Source of the DNA: Oscillatoriophycideae cyanobacterium NC_groundwater_1537_Pr4_S-0.65um_50_18
GTDB lineage: Bacteria; Cyanobacteriota; Cyanobacteriia; Elainellales; Elainellaceae
Direction: 5' to 3'
Length of the DNA stretch: 64,000 nt
Assembly (NCBI GenBank): GCA_016208305.1
Contig: JACQYI010000078.1
Span: forward strand, 372,001-436,000
The position numbers and the translations under genes are program-made. This document shows, in pieces, positions 36,533 through 45,710 of the stretch. The stretch's first letter is position 1, and each line of letters opens with the position of its first letter. The notes beneath the pieces were generated by a model that was not told the origin of the DNA, ran no database searches, and saw nothing but the letters and a program-made list of their open reading frames with translations.

Positions 36533-37906
36533 CTATCTTGTAGAAAAAGCCTCGTCAAATCGCTTTGTAATAGGCTCTAGCAAGAAGGTTAAGACCGATC
36601 GCTTACGGGTGACAATTTCTGCCGTTCCTGTCATGCCGGGCGCTAGCTCTACATCTTTGCCATTCACCCGGACAGTATTGCGATCGAGCTTAACCGTTGC
36701 CTTGAAGACTAACCCCAGATCTCTATCGGCTGTAGCGTTGGGGCTAATGCTCAACACCTCACCGCTGATAGTGCCAAATTCCTGAAAGGGAAACGTTGCG
36801 ATTTTAATTTTAGCGGGCTGACCTTTTTCAATAAAGCCAATGTCGCGGTTGAGCACTTTGACCTCTAGCAGCAGTTCATTTCCACTCGGCAAGATAGATA
36901 GCAACTCGTCACCCGGCTGCACCGTCCGCGATCCCATCGTTGCCTCTATGTTGTAAATCGTGCCGTCAATGGGCGCTGTCACCACCTGCCCTTCCGCTCG
37001 AATTCGGGCTTGGGCAAGCTGCCCTTGAAGATCGGTCAGGCTCTCCCGACGCTGATTAAGCTGGGTCAAAATTTCGCTTTGCCGCTCAGACCCCAAGCGA
37101 TCGGCTGCCTGTTGAGCAGATTCATAAGCTTGCTCGGCCTGCGCGATCGCCTGCCGTTGCGATAGGATTTCTTGCTCCAGAGAAGAGGCGCGATCCTGCG
37201 CTTCGGTGAGCTGATCTTGGGCTTGCAGATAGTCTAATCGAGGTACAGCCCCGTCAATTAACTGGCGTAAGCTGGCTTCTCGGTTACGGGCATTGGCGAG
37301 GGTAGATTGGGCATTCACCAGATTTTCTTGTAGCTTGTTGAGCTGCACTCGGTTTTGCTCGATCGTCGATAGCTGTCGCTGAGCATCGGCTGTCGCTGAG
37401 GCTTGGCGATTATCAAACTCTTGCAGACGGGCAGCCAAAAGCTGATCTTGAGTTGCGCTGCCTGCATTCGTCTGCCCTTTGCTTTCTGCCTCTAGGCGGG
37501 CGATGTCTTGCTGAATCAGCTTTGCATTTTTCTCCAGGCGATCGACTTCACTTTGCGAGAGCTTAGGATCTTCTTCTAGCAGCACATCTCCTTTTTTCAC
37601 CTGCTGCCCTTCTTTGACATGAATTTCTCGGATAACGCCCCCCTCTAGCGCCCGCACAGGCCGCACCTGAACCGAGGGCACGAGCGATCCTTCTGTGACT
37701 GCCACCTCATCAACAATGCTGAAATACGCCCAGCCGATCGCCCCAAAGATCAATGCCGACAGCGTGCCTGCCAACATGCGAGTGTAGAGCGGCGGCAGTT
37801 CCCTTACGGCTTTTCCTAGCTCGTAGGATAGGTAATCTTCGGGGTTAACAAACTGCTGACGAGTTTGGCGGGCTTGGGCTGAGGTGGTGGCGGGGAGCGT
37901 TTCCAT
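36533..37906 (-). CDS. HlyD-family membrane fusion protein (type I secretion adaptor)
   Basis: It has one transmembrane segment (AGTLSALIFGAIGWAYFSI), a lipoyl/biotinyl half-motif VKEGQQVKKGDVLLEED, a coiled-coil hairpin of about 200 residues rich in Gln, Leu and Glu, the second half-motif with APIDGTIYNI, and a C-terminal beta-barrel. About 457 residues from the chosen ATG; a longer TTG frame exists. It would bridge an inner-membrane ABC exporter and TolC for RTX-type substrates. The ABC ATPase/peptidase usually found next to it is missing, so its partner must be elsewhere. Confidence 0.88.
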   Translation of the reverse strand: METLPATTSAQARQTRQQFVNPEDYLSYELGKAVRELPPLYTRMLAGTLSALIFGAIGWAYFSIVDEVAVTEGSLVPSVQVRPVRALEGGVIREIHVKEGQQVKKGDVLLEEDPKLSQSEVDRLEKNAKLIQQDIARLEAESKGQTNAGSATQDQLLAARLQEFDNRQASATADAQRQLSTIEQNRVQLNKLQENLVNAQSTLANARNREASLRQLIDGAVPRLDYLQAQDQLTEAQDRASSLEQEILSQRQAIAQAEQAYESAQQAADRLGSERQSEILTQLNQRRESLTDLQGQLAQARIRAEGQVVTAPIDGTIYNIEATMGSRTVQPGDELLSILPSGNELLLEVKVLNRDIGFIEKGQPAKIKIATFPFQEFGTISGEVLSISPNATADRDLGLVFKATVKLDRNTVRVNGKDVELAPGMTGTAEIVTRKRSVLTFLLEPITKRFDEAFSTR

Positions 37907-38104
37907 AGGAGTACTAAACTTGTAGAAGCGTGAATTAAAGGGCAAAAGCGGATGGGCAGATGTCGCCAACCGATTCAGAACCTAAGTTCTGGGCTAAGGC
38001 TAAAGTCCGTTAGAACAGACTGAAAGTTCCTTTAACCTCTCTGGCAACAGATTGGGCAGTGAGATGTGGCTGTGAGAAAGGAACTTTTGAGTCAGGCAAC
38101 CTGA

Positions 38105-38353
38105 GAGGATGTTTGAAAAGGGGTCGGCTGTAATTTTAGGCACCTGTTGATCTCCCTGCCCCCTTAAAAAAGCTACTATGTACACACATTTCGGATAAGG
38201 TCTCCAAGTGCTGCAAGATCCCCCTAAATCCCCCTTAAAAAGGGGGACTTTGAGTTAGAAAGGGGAACTTTGAGTCCGGTTCCCCCCTTTTTAAGGGGGG
38301 TGGGGGGGATCTAAAACGTTTTCGCCACATAGCTGGACTTTTCAAACATCCTC
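38105..38353 (+). mobile_element. MITE-like element, copy A
   Basis: A 249-base element is bounded by perfect 16-base terminal inverted repeats, GAGGATGTTTGAAAAG and its complement. Inside, G/C runs form a strong hairpin (CCCTTAAAAAGGGGG and its complement). It has no coding capacity. Copies B (39580) and C (59329) share the ends and most of the interior. Flanking TA suggests a Tc1/mariner-IS630 type target, which is inference. Confidence 0.85.
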
Positions 38354-38486
38354 TTAGGTTTGAGTAGAGCAACTTTTGTCCTTAGCGTTCCCAACTTTCC
38401 AGCCGATCGAATAAACCGCTCGTTTGTGAGGCGCACGAACGAGCAGCGAGCAACCCTGATAGACAGAAAACTGAGGAAGCGGTCAA

Positions 38487-38789
38487 TTAGCGCGATCGCT
38501 CCACTGCAAATCCTTTTAAGCCCACGGGCTGACTATACTCTGTCACGACTTCGCTCACTACGGCTGCCGGAGGGCCTTGGTGGCACCAGCGAATCATTTC
38601 TGTCACTTGAGCGCGATCGCCCTCAAACATAGCCTCAACGCGCCCGTCTTTCAGATTGCGCACCCAACCGCTCAACTTTAGCAACTGCGCCATATCCCAG
38701 GTAGAGGCGCGATAACCTACACCTTGAACCCTGCCAGAGACAAAGACATGGGCAGCGATCGGGTTGGGGAGTGTATCGGATGGCGGCAT
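38487..38789 (-). CDS. acyP: Acylphosphatase
   Basis: This protein of about 100 residues has both signature parts: VFVSGRVQGVGYRAS with the phosphate-binding loop and catalytic Arg, and SGWVRNLKDGRVEA with the catalytic Asn. It hydrolyses acyl phosphates such as carbamoyl or acetyl phosphate in the cytosol. I start at the Met of MPPSDTLPNP. The frame continues 27 codons upstream into the preceding gene, without family character. It lies 25 bases after the preceding gene and is probably co-transcribed. Confidence 0.92.
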   Translation of the reverse strand: MPPSDTLPNPIAAHVFVSGRVQGVGYRASTWDMAQLLKLSGWVRNLKDGRVEAMFEGDRAQVTEMIRWCHQGPPAAVVSEVVTEYSQPVGLKGFAVERSR

Positions 38790-38814
38790 GGTAGGGAAGG
38801 GTGTGACCCGTGAT

Positions 38815-39189
38815 CTAGAGTTTTTCCTGGAGGGGTTTGCAGAAGTCTTCAATTCCAGTTTTGACGGCATATAGAATTACGGGAATAGCTAGGGCAGGCG
38901 GGATGGTCGTTTCAGAAGCCAATAACTTAACGGCGTTGGCGATCGAGCCGGATAGAAGGTAATCTTTGAGGCCAGCCTGACAGATGAACGATCGCCAGCG
39001 TTTGGCTAATCCTTCTAGCCAGCGATCGGATACGTCGGGTTCCTGGCCTGATTGCAGGGCAAGGGCGATCGCCGCATCTTCGATATCGCCCTCACAGTCT
39101 TCGATCATGTCTAGCGCCCGCAGCGCGACAGCATCATCTGTGAGTTCGGCTCGGTAGCGTTCAATTTCTTCTAGCGTCACAATTATCAT
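38815..39189 (-). CDS. Hypothetical cyanobacterial helical protein
   Basis: This acidic, all-helical protein has 124 residues. It begins MIIVTLEEIERYRAEL, has the acidic patch DMIEDCEGDIEDAA and a hydrophobic C-terminal helix (IPPALAIPVILYAVKTGI). I recall similar unnamed cyanobacterial proteins but no function. It is upstream of acylphosphatase in a likely two-gene operon that sits between two inverted MITE copies. Confidence 0.65.
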   Translation of the reverse strand: MIIVTLEEIERYRAELTDDAVALRALDMIEDCEGDIEDAAIALALQSGQEPDVSDRWLEGLAKRWRSFICQAGLKDYLLSGSIANAVKLLASETTIPPALAIPVILYAVKTGIEDFCKPLQEKL

Positions 39190-39360
39190 GGGTCAGTGCT
39201 TCAAGTTTTAAATTTCGAGTTTACGAGTTTTAACCCAAAACTCAAAGTCCAAACCTCATTTTCTTCAGCATTGTGCGGTTAAGGGATAAGTTTTTTGTGA
39301 GAAATATTCTGCGCTTTTGACAAAAATTTCTTTTGAGTTCCCTGGGCGATCGGGAGTGCT

Positions 39361-39543
39361 TCAGCGTTTTGTCCATTGCAGGCCGCTCACAACCCCTGCT
39401 CCGATCGTTAACAGAATCAGTAACCAAAGCAGTCCACCGGGCAAAAACGTCAGCAGACCCAGGCCGCGCAGCACCCACAAAGCGGCAGTTACGGCGAGTA
39501 AGGCTAGAAAAACAGTTGTTGTTGAGGTGAGGGTTCGGATCAT
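39361..39543 (-). CDS. Small two-helix membrane protein
   Basis: This 60-residue protein has two hydrophobic helices (VFLALLAVTAALWVL and LLWLLILLTIGAGVV) and a basic tail. The start is the ATG before IRTLTSTTT. The second helix ends LLTIGAG..GL, the same pattern as the small membrane protein 370 bases upstream, so the two are probably paralogues. The function is unknown. Confidence 0.55.
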   Translation of the reverse strand: MIRTLTSTTTVFLALLAVTAALWVLRGLGLLTFLPGGLLWLLILLTIGAGVVSGLQWTKR

Positions 39544-39579
39544 CTGGTGGTTTGGCTTAGGGTAATTGACGCGCTCTAA

Positions 39580-39831
39580 GAGGATGTTTGAAAAGTCCAA
39601 CTATGGATAGCGAAACGTTTCAGATCCCCCCTGCCCCCCTTAAAAAGGGGGGAACCGGACTCAAAGTTCCCCTTTTGTTGGCGAAGCCTTCCCGAAGGGT
39701 AGAGGGATTTAGGGGGATCTTACAGCACTTGGAAACCTTATCCGAAACGTGTGTACACGTAGCCTTTCTAAGGGAGTAGGGGGGATCAACAGGTGCCTAA
39801 AATTACAGCCGATCCCTTTTCAAATATCCTC
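39580..39831 (-). mobile_element. MITE-like element, copy B (inverted)
   Basis: This 252-base element has the same ends as copy A (left GAGGATGTTTGAAAAG, right end with one change) but lies in the opposite orientation. An extra insert near 39680-39705 reads GGCGAAGCCTTCCCGAAGGG, a small palindromic element nested inside. Just outside the right end, AACATCCTCTCAGG repeats the terminus once more (39837-39850). Confidence 0.85.
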
Positions 39832-39916
39832 TCAGGAAACATCCTCTCAGGAGCTGGGACTGATTCAGTCAGGGGTCGAGTTCCCAATGGGGCGATCGCA
39901 CCACTTCCCTCCCATT

Positions 39917-40105
39917 CTACCGATTCCGCAAGCCCATCATGATGCCAGCACCAATTGACAGCAGCACCAGCGCATAAATTACAGTTTCAGGTACATTTTT
40001 GATCCAGCCAAAAGCCTGTACCAGCATGATCCCCGCCATTAAAATCAGCAGCATTCCGGCTGCATATAAAAAAATACTCAAAGCTAAATTAGGAGAACGC
40101 CTCAC
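39917..40105 (-). CDS. Small two-helix membrane protein, paralogue of the 39.4 kb gene
   Basis: This 62-residue protein has two hydrophobic helices (IFLYAAGMLLILMAGIML and TVIYALVLLSIGAGIMMG) and the C-terminal pattern LLSIGAG..GL shared with the neighbour. The function is unknown. MITE copy B separates the pair. Confidence 0.6.
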   Translation of the reverse strand: MRRSPNLALSIFLYAAGMLLILMAGIMLVQAFGWIKNVPETVIYALVLLSIGAGIMMGLRNR

Positions 40106-40224
40106 ACTCTATTCCTCACTCTTTCTATTCCTCACTCTTTCACAACCCACAGTTCACAACTTCCGGTTTTTGCACCCACGGTTTATGGCGCTACACGCTT
40201 AAATCTAAGCATATTTAAGCAATG

Positions 40225-40265
40225 TTTTTTCTAAAAACCTCACTCTGCAAGGCTTTTAGAAAAAA
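40225..40265. repeat. Stem-loop TTTTTTCTAAAA
   Basis: TTTTTTCTAAAAACCT pairs with AGGCTTTTAGAAAAAA with one mismatch. The T and A runs on both sides would let it end transcription in either direction. Confidence 0.55.
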
Positions 40266-40286
40266 TAATCCCAACCTGATTGCGTA

Positions 40287-40325
40287 GGGCTAACCCCAAT
40301 CGGCTTTGCCGTGGGGTTGCCGCCC
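40287..40325. repeat. GC-rich palindromic repeat
   Basis: GGGCTAACCCC on the left faces GGGGTTGCCGCCC on the right, with CGGC/GCCG in the loop. It looks like one of the small GC-rich palindromes dispersed in cyanobacterial genomes. Confidence 0.5.
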
Positions 40326-40479
40326 CTATTGTGACATGGGTATGGAGCAGGAGAACAGGTGCGAACGGTTGCAGCGTTGCGCTCCGTATAAGTTTCAAAT
40401 GGGGGAGGTTGCGCCCGCAGAGCAGAAACTTCTCAAAAACAAGCCCAAAAACAAGCTCAAAAACATGAGACAGCGATCG

Positions 40480-40800
40480 TTACAATGTCAGTTGCATATG
40501 ACTCAAGCGATCGGCGTTTTCTCTAAGAATGTGGAGGATACCACCTCGAATGACCGTTTCCAGATGCAGCCGTTCTGCTAGACGAGAAGAGTGGCGCGAA
40601 ATCGGATTTCTGGTCGGTGGATGTTCTCCGGCGATCGCGTAATGGTTGGGAACTTGACTCAGAACATGGGCGACAAGTCTTTGTCTATATTCATGAATCG
40701 AAAAAGCTGATTGATAGGGATGCTCAGGATACTCATTTAAAACATCGCCAATTTCTTGAAGCACCATTGGTAAGGTCAAATTAACCAATTCATGTGACAT
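40480..40800 (-). CDS. ComFB-like small protein
   Basis: This 106-residue protein begins with NLTLPMVLQEIGDVL and contains RQRLVAHVLSQVPNHYAI, the spacing seen in late-competence ComFB-type proteins (helix, then A/HxLSxVPxxY). The C-terminal half (RLAERLHLETVIRGGILHIL) is helical. The zinc Cys set of classical ComFB is absent. GGAG lies 7 bases before the ATG. A role in competence or cyclic di-GMP binding known for relatives is only possible here. Moderately sure. Confidence 0.6.
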   Translation of the reverse strand: MSHELVNLTLPMVLQEIGDVLNEYPEHPYQSAFSIHEYRQRLVAHVLSQVPNHYAIAGEHPPTRNPISRHSSRLAERLHLETVIRGGILHILRENADRLSHMQLTL

Positions 40801-40891
40801 GGTTTAACTCCAGTTAAAAATTGACTTTGAGAACTGACTTGATTGGCTGTGCTGCAACAGACGCACCTTCAGGGCAGAAGCTAGAAGACCT

Positions 40892-41089
40892 CTAGTTTAG
40901 GCCGATCGTCATGGCTGGCATTGACTGATAGCAGCGACTATAGCGCCAGTAGAGCTTCCCTAAACAAATATGGCGGAGCAACACGCTTGAGCAGCATGGA
41001 CAGGTGTAGCGGTTATGCATGGATTGACTGGGATCAATGGAACTCAAGTGAAAAGTTTTTTTGGAGAGGACTGTGTTGATAGCGCGCAT
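40892..41089 (-). CDS. Small zinc-ribbon-like protein
   Basis: This 65-residue protein has the core RYTCPCCSSVLLRHI, a spacer, then YWRYSRCYQSMPA. The pattern (CPCC, LLRHI, YW, CYQxMP) recurs in small cyanobacterial proteins that I remember as unnamed. The usual fourth Cys of the second pair is Tyr or Ser here, so metal binding may be incomplete. A shorter start at the Met before HNRYTCPCC is possible. Confidence 0.6.
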   Translation of the reverse strand: MRAINTVLSKKTFHLSSIDPSQSMHNRYTCPCCSSVLLRHICLGKLYWRYSRCYQSMPAMTIGLN

Positions 41090-41240
41090 CGATTAACCCT
41101 TCATGAATTCAACAGGTCATGAGTAGATCGCAGGGCTGAACCTGTACTATGAGCGATCGCCGTTTGATTTTCTGAGTGAGTTAATTGAATACGATATAAA
41201 TCTTAATCTAGTCAATGGGTAGAGTGAGGGCGAGGGTTTG

Positions 41241-41276
41241 GGCTGCTTGACTGACAAAACTTCTAAAAGACTAGTC
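41241..41276. repeat. Possible fragment of the second inverted-repeat element
   Basis: CTTGACTGACAAAACTTC with a nearby CTAGT resembles the end of the elements at 50108 and 54640. It abuts the 3' end of the NACHT gene. Only one end is seen. Confidence 0.3.
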
Positions 41277-41278
41277 GC

Positions 41279-43591
41279 TTAATTTCCTTGCCATTCTCGA
41301 TCTTCTAACTCTTTTTGGGGTAGCAGCAGAGTAGCTTCGATCTCCTCTCGGATGGCCGCTGTCACCTCACAGTCGCTATTCAAGCAATCCACCAAAAGCT
41401 GATTGGCATCATAGTAGCGTTGCAAAACCTGCTGTTGTTCGGGGCTAAACTGCCAGGGGTGATTAATATTTCGGTAACGAGCCGTTGTCTCTCTCAACTG
41501 GGCTATCCAGGCTGCATGGTGTACCTGCCACCATTCCTGAAATCGTTCCTGATTGTGCTGAGGATTGGGGAGTTGATCTCGCAACTGCTGGAGTGATTTG
41601 TGAAAGCCAGCATCCAAAACCATACTCAGAATATTGCTGAGGGCATCGCCGCACAGATGAGCATGGGCAAAATCTGGGCTTTGTTCGATCGCACATTCTA
41701 GCAGCAGGGCATCTAGCGCCGCATCTAAAATCATGCCTTGATCGAGGGTACAAGCTAGGGCAAAGTCAGCTACTTTGTGAGGCGCTCGCGCCAGCGCCAG
41801 ATAAAAGGCGCGAACGGTGGCGTCTTTGGTTTCGGCTGGTACAGTTTGTGTTTTTTGGTTAGCCCACATCAAGAACTCTTGCAGATAGGGGTCTTGAGAA
41901 ACTAGTGCATCGATTTGCTGCTTCATCAACTGCATGAGGGAGTCGGCGCTGCGCAGCATGGCTGCCGTCAACAAAAAGATTTCGTGCCAGTGGGGATCGG
42001 TAAGGTGGCTCACCAAACCGCCCAACGACTGTTCTAATGCCTGAAGGTTGTGGCTCGCAACGATATTGCGTGCCGTGAAATATTCTTGAAAGGCCAGATA
42101 GGAAAATGAAAAAATGCCGCGTGCCCTCTCTGTCAGCAATCCATGCTGCGCCTCGATCGATCTCAGCATGGCCTCACTTTCGAGTTGCAGTTCTTCAGAT
42201 TCCAGGGTGGCACCAGGCAAATTTTTCAAGTAATCTTCGATATATTGCTCAATTACCCGTTGCTCAAAAAAGTATTGCCCCTGCCCGAAGGTAACGGCTG
42301 CAAGCTGGCTGAGCAGCCTTAGTTTTTGGGGTAATAAAAACCCTCGGTATATGTCATCTCGCTGTACGCCTCTGGCTTCATCCCATTTGCCCAGCAGCAA
42401 ATCTATCCCCTGCTTATAAAACTCTGTCCGGTTATCCGGAAATTTTTCTCGACCATGAAACACCCAGCAGGCGAGATGTAGAAACAGAGGCGTGACCATG
42501 AGCTGGCGCAATTGCCAATTTTCGGGCAAGTCCAATTTCTGCATAAACTGAGCAGATTGAGCCTGACCCAATTGAGCTGTCGTTTTGGTAAATGCCACAA
42601 ACCATTTCTGAGCAAATGTGGTGATTTGCGCCTCGGTAAAGGGGGCAATTTCGACATCGGTAAAGCCTTGGAGTTGCAGATTTTGCGCGGCTGTCCGGCA
42701 AGTCGCCACAAACTGATTTTTGCGGTATTTCTCCGAAAACTTGCGAATCTCCCTAAGAACGTCTGTGATGTCCTGTTTCAGCACTTCATCTATGCCATCT
42801 AGCAGCAGCAGCACTCGCCCTTCTTGCAGCAAGGTTTCAACAGTTGATGGATGGGTGACGCCTGAGATGAGAAAGGCTTGACGCAGGTAGTTGGTCAGGC
42901 TGAATTTGCCATTGTCTCTAGACTCTTCGGCAAAGTCTCTGAGGGCGATAAAGACGGGCACTCGATGCGCAGCAAATTCTCCCCGATCGCACTGAATCGC
43001 CAGGTGCTGCAAAAAAGTCGTTTTGCCGACTCCGGGTTTACCCAGCACTCTGATCTTTGAATGTGCTTCAACGACCTGCATTCCCGATAGCTGCTTTTGC
43101 TCAACGGCTCCTAACCCAACGCGATCGAATTCGGCAGGCTGCAAGTTTTGCAGGTCGGCAATTTCAAGCCATTGCTGGCTCGTCACTCCCTGCAAGATAT
43201 TGACATCTACATAGATATCATCGATGCTGACCGGACGGTTCATATCCAAGAGCTGCAAGATACCACACTGGTTTTGAATGGTGTCTCGGCGTTGCGATCG
43301 CACCTCTTGCACCAGGCTATCGATATCTTGAGGCGTGGCTGCCTCGATCGATTCAGAAAATTCTGCGGGAGGATTGTCAGCAATCTCTCGCCAATCTAAG
43401 TCTAGGACGGCGCAAACAGCTAGAAAAACTTGGCGATCAACGGGCTGCCCGCTAAAAAACCGCCAAATGGGCTGTCGGGTTTTTAAGTTCACCTCCCCTG
43501 ATAAATTTTCCTGCGTCCATCCCCTTACGGCAAACGCCCGTTTAGCCTGTTGAATTCCAGAAGGAGAGGCTTGAAGCGATCGCTTGACCAT
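41279..43591 (-). CDS. Bacterial NACHT (NLR-like) ATPase
   Basis: The 770 residues comprise an N-terminal helix-turn-helix-like segment (GWTQENLSGEVNLKTRQPIW, residues 24-43), a linker, and a NACHT STAND ATPase with Walker A GKPGVGKTT (184-192), Walker B VLLLLDGIDEV (260-270) and the sensor-like CRTAA. A winged-helix region follows, then a C-terminal helical domain of the NACHT-conflict type (AFYLALARAPHKVADFALACTLD). Proteins of this build (bNACHT) are known to defend some bacteria against phage, probably by sensing and then stopping the host. The Walker motifs look intact. No toxin or nuclease domain is fused, so the effector is either the N-terminus or another protein. It is monocistronic. 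Confidence 0.85.
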   Translation of the reverse strand: MVKRSLQASPSGIQQAKRAFAVRGWTQENLSGEVNLKTRQPIWRFFSGQPVDRQVFLAVCAVLDLDWREIADNPPAEFSESIEAATPQDIDSLVQEVRSQRRDTIQNQCGILQLLDMNRPVSIDDIYVDVNILQGVTSQQWLEIADLQNLQPAEFDRVGLGAVEQKQLSGMQVVEAHSKIRVLGKPGVGKTTFLQHLAIQCDRGEFAAHRVPVFIALRDFAEESRDNGKFSLTNYLRQAFLISGVTHPSTVETLLQEGRVLLLLDGIDEVLKQDITDVLREIRKFSEKYRKNQFVATCRTAAQNLQLQGFTDVEIAPFTEAQITTFAQKWFVAFTKTTAQLGQAQSAQFMQKLDLPENWQLRQLMVTPLFLHLACWVFHGREKFPDNRTEFYKQGIDLLLGKWDEARGVQRDDIYRGFLLPQKLRLLSQLAAVTFGQGQYFFEQRVIEQYIEDYLKNLPGATLESEELQLESEAMLRSIEAQHGLLTERARGIFSFSYLAFQEYFTARNIVASHNLQALEQSLGGLVSHLTDPHWHEIFLLTAAMLRSADSLMQLMKQQIDALVSQDPYLQEFLMWANQKTQTVPAETKDATVRAFYLALARAPHKVADFALACTLDQGMILDAALDALLLECAIEQSPDFAHAHLCGDALSNILSMVLDAGFHKSLQQLRDQLPNPQHNQERFQEWWQVHHAAWIAQLRETTARYRNINHPWQFSPEQQQVLQRYYDANQLLVDCLNSDCEVTAAIREEIEATLLLPQKELEDREWQGN

Positions 43592-44131
43592 AAAACAAGA
43601 GGCTCATATTAAAACTCAAAATTCAAACTTTTCTAAACATAGGATGCGTAACCTACTTCTCTATGGTAAGAGGTTTTTCTTGATAAAATCATACAAAAGC
43701 GGAGGAATTTGCTTTAGCTGTTAATGAAACTGAAATTAAATCAAACAAACTGAAATTAAATCAAACATTCTGCTACGAAAAACGGGCTTTACACCCGTAT
43801 TTGTATGAAATGAAAGAGGCTTCTTGATCAAATTTTATTCTTCATACTTATACAGTTTCAAGATAAAAACAGGGTGAGGAAATTAGCGTAAACAACTGCT
43901 GAAGCCTTGAATGATGGGGCTTTGACGCATCACTTGTAGTTTAAACAGCTCATTGAATGGTGCATAAATGTCGAAGAGAGCAGATCTAGAGTGCTAGAAA
44001 AGTGGATCTAGAAGACGCTGATCGGGTGATTGCTTCATCCGGCTATGAAATTTATTTTGGCAGGCTGCTGAGTTGCGATCGCCTACGCGGCTGCTTCATA
44101 AACTGGATTAATCTATTCTCATCAAGCTGCA
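43592..44131. other. Spacer with a 19-bp tandem duplication
   Basis: No gene is seen in 540 bases. AAACTGAAATTAAATCAAAC occurs twice in tandem near 43728-43767. The segment 43592-43870 is AT-rich and should hold the NACHT promoter. Confidence 0.45.
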
Positions 44132-45283
44132 TCAAGACTCTGTAGGATTAACCACCGATCCCATGAATAGAATCGCGCCACTGTTGTGATCTCGAATGAC
44201 ATAGAAAAAGGGGCGATCGACCTTCATGGCAAAGGGTTCTGTAGGGATCTGAATTGAGGCGGCTCGAACGCTAACAGAAGTAACGGCGGCAGCTTCCGTT
44301 CCTTCTTCATTGACTTCGATAAAAGTCTTGTGGCGAACTTCGCTAACATAGCTGTTCACATCTTCTGTAAGACCTGATAAATCAGCCGTATTGGGATCAA
44401 AGACCAGCGGCATCCCCAACGCTATGAGGGCATAATTGAGGCGAGTTTTGTATTCGTACTTAAATCGAGGCAGTTGAATCGTGCCATTGCGACGGGTAAA
44501 GCGATTCATGGCAGCTTCCCAGCGATCGGCCACCAAAAACTGCTGATAGAACTGGGTGAGTGACAGATCCGGCTGCGGCAAAAAGACATACAGGCTCAAA
44601 TGGCCATTTCCGTAGGGCAAGCCCACGGCCTGAAACTGGCTATTTTCTTGATAAAGATACTTGCCTGTTTGCTGCATGAGGGGATGATTTGGGGTGCGGC
44701 CATCCAGTAAGGTAAAGGGATGCTCGCTCGTGTTGGCGGCATCAAACTCTCGCTGCCACTGCCCCTTGAAGTAAACCGCATTGATCAAAAACATCAAATC
44801 ATCGGGACGTACCTGATCCAGAATGGTGGGAATCTTGCCCTCGGTATGGCGATCGACCCAGCGATTGATCTGGTTCACCGCATCGGCATCGTTAAAATCT
44901 AGCGTTTCCACGTCGGCGCTGTAAAAGGTCTGGCTGCGATCGATAAAGTCTGGTTTAAAGGCAAACTGCTGATTGCCCCAGAGGGAATTGGCGATCGCTA
45001 GCTTCACTTGAGGGTCAGCATTCTCTAGGACGGTTTTTAGGTTGGCATTGGCTTGATTCACAGCCTCTAAACTTAAGCCTTGCAGCCCTAGTGTGGTGGC
45101 AATTTGCTGCTGGGTTTCGCCATTGGCTCCGTTATAGAGCATCGATAGGGCGATCGCCACGCTGATAGGCGACAGCATGAGATTTTGGGTAGCGTCTTGC
45201 TGCACGAGCTGTGAGAATAGCTTGAACCCAAACTGGTTATCGGCTGCGACAAGTTGGGGGTGAATGGCAGGTAAAGGAGGCAT
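44132..45283 (-). CDS. Serpin (serine/cysteine protease inhibitor)
   Basis: This full-length 383-residue serpin has no signal peptide, so it probably acts in the cytoplasm. Family marks are NLMLSPISVAIALSMLYNGA, FLINAVYFKGQW, the hinge EEGTEAAA and the end RPFFYVIRDHNSGAILFMGSVVNP. Counting from the hinge Thr as P14, the reactive loop reads SVSVRAA at P7-P1 with Ser at P1', so P1 is Ala and Arg lies at P3; a shift of two would make Arg P1. A hinge rich in small residues indicates an inhibitory serpin. It suits elastase-like or, if Arg is used, trypsin- or metacaspase-like targets. A caspase and a papain-type peptidase lie 9-16 kb away. Confidence 0.93.
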   Translation of the reverse strand: MPPLPAIHPQLVAADNQFGFKLFSQLVQQDATQNLMLSPISVAIALSMLYNGANGETQQQIATTLGLQGLSLEAVNQANANLKTVLENADPQVKLAIANSLWGNQQFAFKPDFIDRSQTFYSADVETLDFNDADAVNQINRWVDRHTEGKIPTILDQVRPDDLMFLINAVYFKGQWQREFDAANTSEHPFTLLDGRTPNHPLMQQTGKYLYQENSQFQAVGLPYGNGHLSLYVFLPQPDLSLTQFYQQFLVADRWEAAMNRFTRRNGTIQLPRFKYEYKTRLNYALIALGMPLVFDPNTADLSGLTEDVNSYVSEVRHKTFIEVNEEGTEAAAVTSVSVRAASIQIPTEPFAMKVDRPFFYVIRDHNSGAILFMGSVVNPTES

Positions 45284-45710
45284 GGCAGGAGTTTCGAGAG
45301 GGCTGGGTTAGGCGATCGCAGCGTAACGACTGATGAACATCCAGGTCGCTAAAGCCAAGGTTAGTCCACCTATCCATCCTACTCAGTAGGTGGGTGGAAT
45401 GAATTGTGGGATGGGTTCGGCATCTCAGAAAGGCGATCGCGTAACCCTTGCGGGTGCTGGGTTACTCTGCGGGAAGCAAGTTACGGCACGTAACCTCACC
45501 CACATCGGTTTTCTGATGTGCTTTGTGCGATCGCAATTTCACTCAGTAACACGCCGATCGCCTTGAGCAACGCAATAATGCAATGAGGGCATCGCAAGCC
45601 TTTCCTGCCTGTTTGCCGGGTTGTCAATCTGACCTCTTCAGGACGACCCATGAACTGAATCGATATGTTTGAAAAACGCAGGCTTGATAGTTGGACTTGC
45701 AGGGCAACTC
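45284..45710. other. Spacer with small GTAAC palindromes
   Basis: No gene is seen. GTAACCC, GGGTTAC and GTTACGGCACGTAAC alternate at about 45440-45505 and can fold into competing hairpins. HIP1 sites are frequent. The serpin promoter should be at the left end. Confidence 0.35.

Noticed and set aside
38360-38632. 90-codon plus-strand frame beside MITE copy A
   Set aside because: It lies antisense to acylphosphatase and has no protein-like features.
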